A DNA stretch of 64,000 nt, from assembly GCA_964554765.1 (NCBI GenBank), contig CAZKPS010000001.1, positions 62,001 to 126,000 on the forward strand, read 5' to 3'. The notes below the pieces were generated by a model. It was not told where the DNA came from. It saw nothing but the letters and a program-made list of their open reading frames with translations, and did not search any database. Positions within the stretch are counted from its first letter, which is position 1; the number at the start of each line of letters is the position of its first letter. Below are positions 59,196-64,000 of this stretch, piece after piece. Source of the DNA: JAQBQZ01 sp964554765. GTDB taxonomy: Bacteria; Patescibacteriota; Minisyncoccia; Phycocordibacterales; CAIRYW01. The translations under genes and the position numbers were made by a program.

Positions 59196-60680
59196 ATGAA
59201 GAACGATACTCTCAATATCCCAAAGGAAGTTTCACATGTAACAGAAACACTTGAAAACGCTGGTTTTGAAGCATATTTAGTAGGCGGCTGCGTACGAGAT
59301 ATGTTGCTTGGTCGCAAGCCAAAGGATTGGGATGTGACCACAAATGCTACACCAGAACAGATTGTTTCATTGTTTCCAAACACTTTTTATGAAAATGACT
59401 ATGGAACAGTAGGGATAGTTAATGATGAGGAGGGGATAGACCCGACACTTAAAGTAGTAGAGATAACTCCATACCGAATTGAAGGAAAGTACTCAAACAA
59501 CAGACATCCAGACGAGGTGAAGTGGAGTAACAATATCCTCGACGATCTCGATAGAAGAGACTTCACGGTCAATGCCATAGCAGTGCGAAGCAAAGCGGGC
59601 AAGAACGCGATTGTAGACCCTCACAATGGGCAACAGGACCTAAAGGACAAACTAATCCGAACAGTAGGGAACCCTCATGAAAGATTCCAGGAAGACGGAC
59701 TACGGATACTTCGATCAGTTCGAATCGCGACTGATCTTGATTTTGATATTGATCCTGCTACCGAAAAGGCAATTATAGAGGAAGGGGGTCTTTTGAAGAA
59801 TATATCTGTTGAGCGTGTCCGAGACGAGTTCTCAAAGATTTTGATGTCCGATAGACCTTCGTTTGGGATTGAGCTCTGTGAAAAAACACGGATTCTTCAA
59901 TACTTTTTGCCAGAACTCCGTGATGGAATAGGGTGCGGACAGAATCAGGCGCACGCATTTGATGTATTTACCCACCTTATGAAGACTCTTGAGCACGCTG
60001 CAAAGAAAAAATACACATTTGAGGTACGTCTTGCAGCCTTGTTTCACGATATAGGAAAGCCAGCAACAAAGAAACCTTCGACTAAACGTGATGAACCTAC
60101 TTTCTATGGACACGATGTTGTAGGAGCACGAATAACTGAGAAAATACTCAATAGACTCAAATTTCCCAAGAAAACCATTGATATGGTTGTGAAACTCGTG
60201 CGTTGGCATATGTTTTTCTCTGATACAGAAACTATTACGCTCTCTGCAGTACGAAGAATGATACGAAATGTAGGGGAAGAGAATATCTGGTATCTTATGG
60301 ATGTACGCGCTTGTGATCGTATAGGGACAGGTAGACCAAAGGAAAGTCCATATAGACTACGTGTGTACCACTCAATGGTGGAGGAGGCAATGAGAAACCC
60401 AATCTCTGTTGCCACACTGAAGATTAATGGAGCGCGGCTTATGGAAATCACCAAGATGCCTCCTGGACCGAAAATAGGGCAGATACTACTTATTCTTCTT
60501 GAGGAAGCGCTCGATAATGCAGATATAAATACAGTTGAATATCTAGAAAAAAGAGCATTGGAACTTGCAGAACTAGATGAAAAAGAGTTAAAAATATTAG
60601 GTGAAAAGGCGAAAGCTCGTAAGGAAGAAGTGGAGGAAAAAGAAATAGGAAAAATTCGGAATAAACACCATGTAAAATAG
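59196..60680 (+). CDS. cca: CCA-adding tRNA nucleotidyltransferase
   Basis: 494 residues. Head domain YLVGGCVRDMLLGRKPKDWDVTTN (by position about 29-52) with the catalytic DxD, RRDFTVNAIA, and the RxxDE-like nucleotide-binding helix; HD domain with LFHDIGKPATK (about 287-297). It adds CCA to tRNA 3' ends, which all four tRNA genes here need. A parS-like sequence AGTTTCACATGTAACA lies at 59228-59243 near its start. Confidence 0.96.
   Translation: MKNDTLNIPKEVSHVTETLENAGFEAYLVGGCVRDMLLGRKPKDWDVTTNATPEQIVSLFPNTFYENDYGTVGIVNDEEGIDPTLKVVEITPYRIEGKYSNNRHPDEVKWSNNILDDLDRRDFTVNAIAVRSKAGKNAIVDPHNGQQDLKDKLIRTVGNPHERFQEDGLRILRSVRIATDLDFDIDPATEKAIIEEGGLLKNISVERVRDEFSKILMSDRPSFGIELCEKTRILQYFLPELRDGIGCGQNQAHAFDVFTHLMKTLEHAAKKKYTFEVRLAALFHDIGKPATKKPSTKRDEPTFYGHDVVGARITEKILNRLKFPKKTIDMVVKLVRWHMFFSDTETITLSAVRRMIRNVGEENIWYLMDVRACDRIGTGRPKESPYRLRVYHSMVEEAMRNPISVATLKINGARLMEITKMPPGPKIGQILLILLEEALDNADINTVEYLEKRALELAELDEKELKILGEKAKARKEEVEEKEIGKIRNKHHVK
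59228..59243. promoter_or_regulatory. parS-like site inside cca
   Basis: AGTTTCACATGTAACA, 13 of 16 matches to parS. Confidence 0.4.
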
Positions 60681-60685
60681 AGAGG

Positions 60686-60728
60686 CTTGCCCCGTAGTAA
60701 ATTTGTAATCAAATTTTGCTTTGGGGTA
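60686..60728 (+). repeat. Dispersed hairpin repeat, copy 2
   Basis: Element with CCCC / GGGG ends and inner AAATTTG / CAAATTT pairing, just after the cca stop. Inverted match of 44848-44890 with few differences. Confidence 0.75.
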
Positions 60729-60807
60729 GAAGAGAGGGAAATTGGGCAGATACAGAGTAAGTATCATGTGAAATAGTAGTTGATAGCCAATAGTCATTAG
60801 TTTATAA

Positions 60808-60840
60808 AAAAGCGATACCCTTTGGGCACCGCTTTTTTTG
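60808..60840. terminator. Terminator downstream of cca
   Basis: AAAAGCG-ACCC / GGGC-CGCTTTT hairpin with a long T-run on the plus strand. Preceded by the same 16-mer as the terminator at 8707. Confidence 0.75.
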
Positions 60841-61035
60841 CTCTGTGTTTATTCTATATAATATATTCAAAATTCAGTATTCCACTCAAGAAAAGGAAAA
60901 GACCGCTTCCGCGGCAGGGATCCTACATTTCTCGCGCCAAACATGAAAATTTCTGGCACCTATAGTTCTCTTACCTCAAAAACGGCCTTTGTTTATCGAT
61001 TTTCCTCTAATATATGTTTTAGAGTTGTTGTTTCT

Positions 61036-61051
61036 GGTTTCACGAGAAACA
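61036..61051. promoter_or_regulatory. parS-like site
   Basis: GGTTTCACGAGAAACA, 14 of 16 matches to TGTTTCACGTGAAACA. Confidence 0.5.
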
Positions 61052-61454
61052 CACTTTCGATATAAAGGAGTTTATAAATCAATGGTTTTTTGGCTAATAC
61101 AAGTGATTGTGAGATATCAAGTTTAAAGAATTTCCTTTTTATAATACTACGCGAACGTAGTTGAAAGAGATATATTTTGAGAAATCAATTTCTACTTATA
61201 TCAATCCAATTCTTTACTTTTAACCTAAACCTTTAGATTTACATTGCTCAAAGAACTTTCTCGCATTTCTAGAGGTGCTTTAAGTATTCATAAGACGACT
61301 TGTACCAATCTTCGTCTTGTTTAAACCAAAAACATACTCTTCGTTTATGAATTACAATGTTGACTTCAAAAGTCCGAGACAGTAATTTCATCAAACATAT
61401 TTTTGCGACTGAGATAATTATATTTTTTTATTAAAGACATGTAAAGGACATACC

Positions 61455-61496
61455 TGTGGATAACAATGTCTTTTATAAAAGACATTGTTATCCACA
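61455..61496. promoter_or_regulatory. Perfect 42-bp palindrome with a DnaA box at each end
   Basis: Left end TGTGGATAA (61455-61463), right end TTATCCACA (61488-61496), both perfect DnaA boxes facing each other. The two 21-nt halves are exact reverse complements centred on TTTTATAAAA. The word TGTCTTTTATA also occurs beside the DnaA box at 58278. Confidence 0.75.
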
Positions 61497-61531
61497 AAAA
61501 ATTTTAGGTGATAATAGTTAATTAACCAAAT

Positions 61532-61568
61532 GAAAATGCATTGCAATCAATGGTTGCAATGCATTTTC
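61532..61568. terminator. Bidirectional terminator after xthA
   Basis: GAAAATGCATTGCAA / TTGCAATGCATTTTC, perfect 15-bp stem. Confidence 0.8.
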
Positions 61569-61592
61569 TGAATTCATTCAATATACAATATT

Positions 61593-62390
61593 CTATATTC
61601 CAACTTCTAGCATTACTGGGCAATGATCAGATCCCATCACTTCATTTAAAATTTCAGCTTTCTTAATTTTTTTCTCAAGTCTTTTTGATGCAAAGAAATA
61701 ATCTATTCTCCATCCGACATTTCTCGCTCTCGCTCCGCCCCAAGCTGTCCACCAAGTATAATTACCTCCTTCTTTATTAAATAATCTGAATGTATCTACA
61801 AAGCCGGCATCTAGAATATTATCCACCCCTTCTCGTTCTTCCGCAGTAAATCCGTGTTCACCTTCGTTTTCTTTTGGACGAGCGAGGTCTTGTACTGTGT
61901 GAGCAACGTTCAGATCACCGCAGAAAATAACAGGTTTTTTGACCTCAAGTTCTTTACAGTATTCAAGAAACGCCGGATCCCATTTTTTGTAGCGAAGCTC
62001 GAGGCGACTCAAATTATCTTTGGAATTAGGAGTATAAACATTTACTATATAGAATTCATCGAATTCTGCTGTAATCACGCGCCCCTCAGTATTAGGATTA
62101 CCATATGAATCAGTGTCGAATTTGTATTTATGAGCGATTTCTTTTGGAAGTCCAAGGATTATTGAAATAGGCTTGATTTTAGTAAATATTGCCACACCAC
62201 TGTAGCCTTTTTTCTCTGCTGAATTCCAATATTCTTCATATTCTGAAAGATCTATCTCTGCCTGACCTTGCTGTGCTTTAGTCTCTTGAAGGCATATGAT
62301 ATCTGGTTTGTATTTAGCAACAGATGGAAGAAAAAGTCCTTTATTGTGGACTGCGCGAATACCGTTTACATTCCATGAGATGATTAGCAT
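61593..62390 (-). CDS. xthA: Exodeoxyribonuclease III
   Basis: 265 residues from ATG 62390 (MLIISWNVNGIRAV). Motifs: ISWNVNG, ICLQETKA (metal Glu), NVYTPNS, FCGDLNVAHT (Asp/Asn) and GSDHCPVMLEV (catalytic His). AP endonuclease and 3'-5' exonuclease of base-excision repair, the partner step after MutY-type glycosylases. Confidence 0.97.
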   Translation of the reverse strand: MLIISWNVNGIRAVHNKGLFLPSVAKYKPDIICLQETKAQQGQAEIDLSEYEEYWNSAEKKGYSGVAIFTKIKPISIILGLPKEIAHKYKFDTDSYGNPNTEGRVITAEFDEFYIVNVYTPNSKDNLSRLELRYKKWDPAFLEYCKELEVKKPVIFCGDLNVAHTVQDLARPKENEGEHGFTAEEREGVDNILDAGFVDTFRLFNKEGGNYTWWTAWGGARARNVGWRIDYFFASKRLEKKIKKAEILNEVMGSDHCPVMLEVGI

Positions 62391-62482
62391 ACGAATAGTA
62401 TATAGTATGTGGTATATGGTATACAAACACAAAGACTTTTGATGTATTTCCTAATAGATTTTTATAAAATCTTTTCCACAGC

Positions 62483-62513
62483 TTGTCAAAATTAGAATTA
62501 GGAGTAGTATACT
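62483..62513 (+). promoter_or_regulatory. Promoter for the 62575 gene
   Basis: TTGTCA with TATACT 19 nt downstream (or TAGTAT at 16 nt). The segment TTAGGAGTA before the -10 is shared with the 6603 promoter. Confidence 0.4.
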
Positions 62514-62574
62514 GAACCAGTGAGCACCTTTTAAACTTGAGGGCTCTAAGGAAACATTAATTCACCTACCTCCT

Positions 62575-62829
62575 ATGCCACCCAACGGATCCACATCGCG
62601 CTGCCCTAAAGACCATCTTTACGCCGGCCATCCTGCAATTTCCGCACTGCTCAACCTGCCGAGCCCCGACCGATTTGGTCACAGGACTATCAGGGTCGGT
62701 CCGACGGACTCGGAGACCATTCTGGCTAACAAAGATGGTGTTGCCAAATACTTCATGGATACCCACACTCTCGACTTCTCGTTCAAAAGTGGGGTCCCTT
62801 TGAGTACCGTGACATTAACCCCTCGCTGA
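62575..62829 (+). CDS. Small orphan protein, GC-rich
   Basis: 84 residues (MPPNGSTSRCPKDHLYAG...). No family is recognised and no membrane segment. Markedly less AT-rich than the flanks, with its own promoter and terminator, like the other orphan units. TGA stop. Confidence 0.5.
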   Translation: MPPNGSTSRCPKDHLYAGHPAISALLNLPSPDRFGHRTIRVGPTDSETILANKDGVAKYFMDTHTLDFSFKSGVPLSTVTLTPR

Positions 62830-62854
62830 GAGATTCATCAGCACGTTTATATCA

Positions 62855-62887
62855 CACCCCAAGACGAAAGTCGGCCGGGTGTTTTTA
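62855..62887 (+). terminator. Terminator of the 62575 gene
   Basis: CACCC / GGGTG with inner GAC-GAAA-GTC, followed by five T. Confidence 0.75.
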
Positions 62888-62901
62888 ATTTGGAGTGAAA
62901 A

Positions 62902-62933
62902 TAGCACCGCGCCTAAAGGCGCGGTGCATTTTT
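62902..62933. terminator. Terminator downstream of the Xer gene
   Basis: GCACCGCGCC / GGCGCGGTGC stem, loop TAAA, followed by TTTTTGATTT on plus; A-run on the other side makes it bidirectional. Confidence 0.8.
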
Positions 62934-62939
62934 GATTTC

Positions 62940-62995
62940 TATACTACATACAATATACAAAATACTACATACTACATACTACATACTACTTACTA
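62940..62995. repeat. Low-complexity ACTACAT quasi-tandem repeat
   Basis: At least four direct copies of TACTACA-type words, followed by decayed copies, ending at the Xer gene stop. Confidence 0.7.
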
Positions 62996-63910
62996 CTTCT
63001 TACTATGAAATTTTTTATGCACTTCTCGAAGATGTGAGTCAGTGACGTGGGTATAGATTTGAGTAGTTGAGATATTTGCGTGTCCCAAAAGCATCTGTAC
63101 AGAACGTAAGTCAGCACCATTGCGGAGCAAATCAGTCGCAAAACAGTGTCGTATCACGTGGGGAGTTACTTTTTTGGATACCCCTGCTTTGATTGCATAA
63201 TATCTGATTAGTCTTTGAATTGAGCGGGGAGTCAGGGCTCCGTCTTCTTTTTTTGCTCTTTCATTGCCCACTTTTACAAAGAGAGCACCGTCGAGGTCTT
63301 TACGGAGATTCAAATATGTTTTCACCATTGATTTTGCTTCATCGGAAAGGAAAACAACACGCACCTTACCACCTTTACCTCTGATAGAGAGCTCATCCTG
63401 ACGAAGATCAATATCCCGATCAAGTGAACAAAGCTCGGACACTCGAAGTCCAGTAGAGAAGAGGAGTTCCAAAATAGCCTTACCACGAGCCTTTTTTTCT
63501 TGATTCTCCTCATTATTTGGCGCATCAAAGATTCTCCGGAGTTCATCTGCAGAGATGAGGTCGAGTGATCTCTCGCCGGTTTTCGCAAGCTCTATATAGT
63601 CTGCCGGTAGGGTAGTAATCCCTCGTTTTGCTATGTATTTGAGAAATGCGCGGAGAGCAATGAGATAATAGTTTTGAGTTCTTTTCTTGAGAGTTTCATT
63701 GAATTTACGATTGTTGCCTGTTACCTGTCGGTTAAGCCAGAGACGATATTCACGCATTATTTCTGGAGTAATATCTTTTGGATCGGTCTTTTTAAAGAAT
63801 TCGAGAAACCGAGTAAGGTAATGATCATAATTCTCAACAGTCTTGAGGCTGCGACCTTTTTCGATTTCGATGTGTTCAAGGAATTGTCTTTTGAGGGTGA
63901 GTAGATCCAT
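62993..63910 (-). CDS. xerC: Xer-type tyrosine recombinase
   Basis: 305 residues. N-terminal SAM-like core-binding domain (1-110) and catalytic domain with Arg in STGLRVSEL, Lys in GKGGKVR, HVIRHCFAT (His, Arg), His in LGHANIS and Tyr in TQIYTHV. Length and full catalytic set fit the single XerC/XerA type that resolves chromosome dimers, but an integrase acting at tRNA genes cannot be excluded. The xerC symbol is by resemblance only. Confidence 0.92.
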   Translation of the reverse strand: MDLLTLKRQFLEHIEIEKGRSLKTVENYDHYLTRFLEFFKKTDPKDITPEIMREYRLWLNRQVTGNNRKFNETLKKRTQNYYLIALRAFLKYIAKRGITTLPADYIELAKTGERSLDLISADELRRIFDAPNNEENQEKKARGKAILELLFSTGLRVSELCSLDRDIDLRQDELSIRGKGGKVRVVFLSDEAKSMVKTYLNLRKDLDGALFVKVGNERAKKEDGALTPRSIQRLIRYYAIKAGVSKKVTPHVIRHCFATDLLRNGADLRSVQMLLGHANISTTQIYTHVTDSHLREVHKKFHSKK

Positions 63911-64000
63911 ATGATAAGTATATCAAAAAATATTTTGCGACATAATATTTTTTTGATAATAAAGCATAAGGGGTATATAATTTGAACATTAAAATAACTA
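63911..64000. other. Upstream region of the Xer gene, window end
   Basis: AT-rich, no ORF; presumably holds the Xer promoter. Confidence 0.4.

Larger units (their letters stand above)
60841..61531. other. Large gene-free region with hairpins, a parS-like site and DnaA boxes
   Basis: No ORF is supported on either strand. Seen: CTACG-CGAA-CGTAG tetraloop hairpin at about 61146-61159; nested pairing GATATA...TATATC near 61168-61202; a hairpin AAGACGA / TCGTCTT within ATTCATAA / TTATGAAT arms at about 61286-61353; GGTTTCACGAGAAACA at 61036-61051 (14 of 16 parS matches); and the DnaA-box palindrome at 61455. No match to the RNase P, tmRNA or SRP core sequences was found by eye. Either a structured RNA or a replication/segregation region. 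Confidence 0.5.

Noticed and set aside
60841..61531. RNase P RNA, tmRNA or SRP RNA gene
   Set aside because: Despite several hairpins, the conserved core sequences of these RNAs were not found on either strand.
62993..63910. Integrase responsible for the tRNA-linked foldback elements
   Set aside because: It is tempting because it lies near the tRNA genes, but sequence and length fit ordinary XerC/XerA and there is no att-site evidence connecting it to them.
1..64000. UGA recoded as Gly (as in Gracilibacteria/SR1)
   Set aside because: TGA ends several genes (6996, 11420, 57056, 62829) and conserved genes contain no internal TGA.
1..64000. CRISPR array, prophage or insertion sequence
   Set aside because: No regularly spaced direct repeats, phage structural genes or transposase were seen; the single Xer-type recombinase looks like a housekeeping enzyme.

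Overview
The window looks like chromosomal DNA of a small-genome bacterium of the Candidate Phyla Radiation (Patescibacteria, most likely a Parcubacteria-type lineage). This is inferred, not proven. The reasons are: AT-rich compact genes with many Arg CGA codons; reduced or aberrant housekeeping proteins (trigger factor without a PPIase domain, MutY without Fe-S cysteines, S12 with a one-residue deletion); many TrmB-type regulators; type IV pilus genes without a conventional biosynthetic repertoire; and RNHCP, free-standing editing-domain and other CPR-typical families. TGA is used as a stop, so the code is the standard bacterial one. Four tRNA genes are present, none encoding CCA, and a cca gene is present. 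No rRNA, IS element, prophage or CRISPR array was seen.

Layout. 0-5 kb: translation genes (rpsL-rpsG, an RRM protein, fusA; rpmB) and a site-2 protease. 5-17 kb: regulators, a split ComEC (MBL domain and channel domain separated by a superoxide dismutase-like gene), rnhA, recJ, hit, and a purine-type permease followed by a methyltransferase fused to a TrmB-like sensor. 17-19 kb: tpiA-pgk. 19-30 kb: type IV pilus block (four pseudopilins, pilC, pilB, a Cys-rich exported protein, a TPR membrane protein, coiled-coil exported protein). 30-43 kb: ppa, nusA, tig, rsmE, mutY, a racemase, a stand-alone archaeal-type ThrRS editing domain, a TrpR-like repressor, def, and three TrmB-type regulators. 43-48 kb: a B12/radical-SAM-like protein, clpP, rny, HU. 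48-57 kb: tRNA-Gly, a trypsin-like protease, an ATP-grasp/hydrolase/RNHCP operon, a DHH/MYG1-like protein, tRNA-Pro and a sixth TrmB-type regulator. 57-64 kb: yraN, a NUDIX hydrolase, tRNA-Gly, tRNA-Arg, cca, xthA and a Xer-type recombinase.

Three patterns stand out. (1) All six HTH-containing TrmB-type regulators are divergently paired with a neighbour across 110-265 bp, with inverted repeats in several of these gaps; the partners are mostly orphan genes, and the same sensor domain also occurs fused to a methyltransferase. (2) Between about 56.7 and 61.5 kb there is a cluster of ParB parS-like palindromes and perfect DnaA boxes, including a perfect 42-bp palindrome ended by two DnaA boxes. 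This suggests an origin-proximal region, and the predominance of minus-strand genes to its left agrees with that. (3) Three of the four tRNA genes are followed by foldback elements built from copies of their own acceptor/T-arm sequence, three of them in tandem after tRNA-Arg with a covarying stem around a constant TTACA loop.

Transcription units are mostly short, and many end in unusually long, almost perfect hairpins. Several small orphan genes with less AT-rich, different codon use each carry their own promoter and terminator, as expected for accessory cargo.
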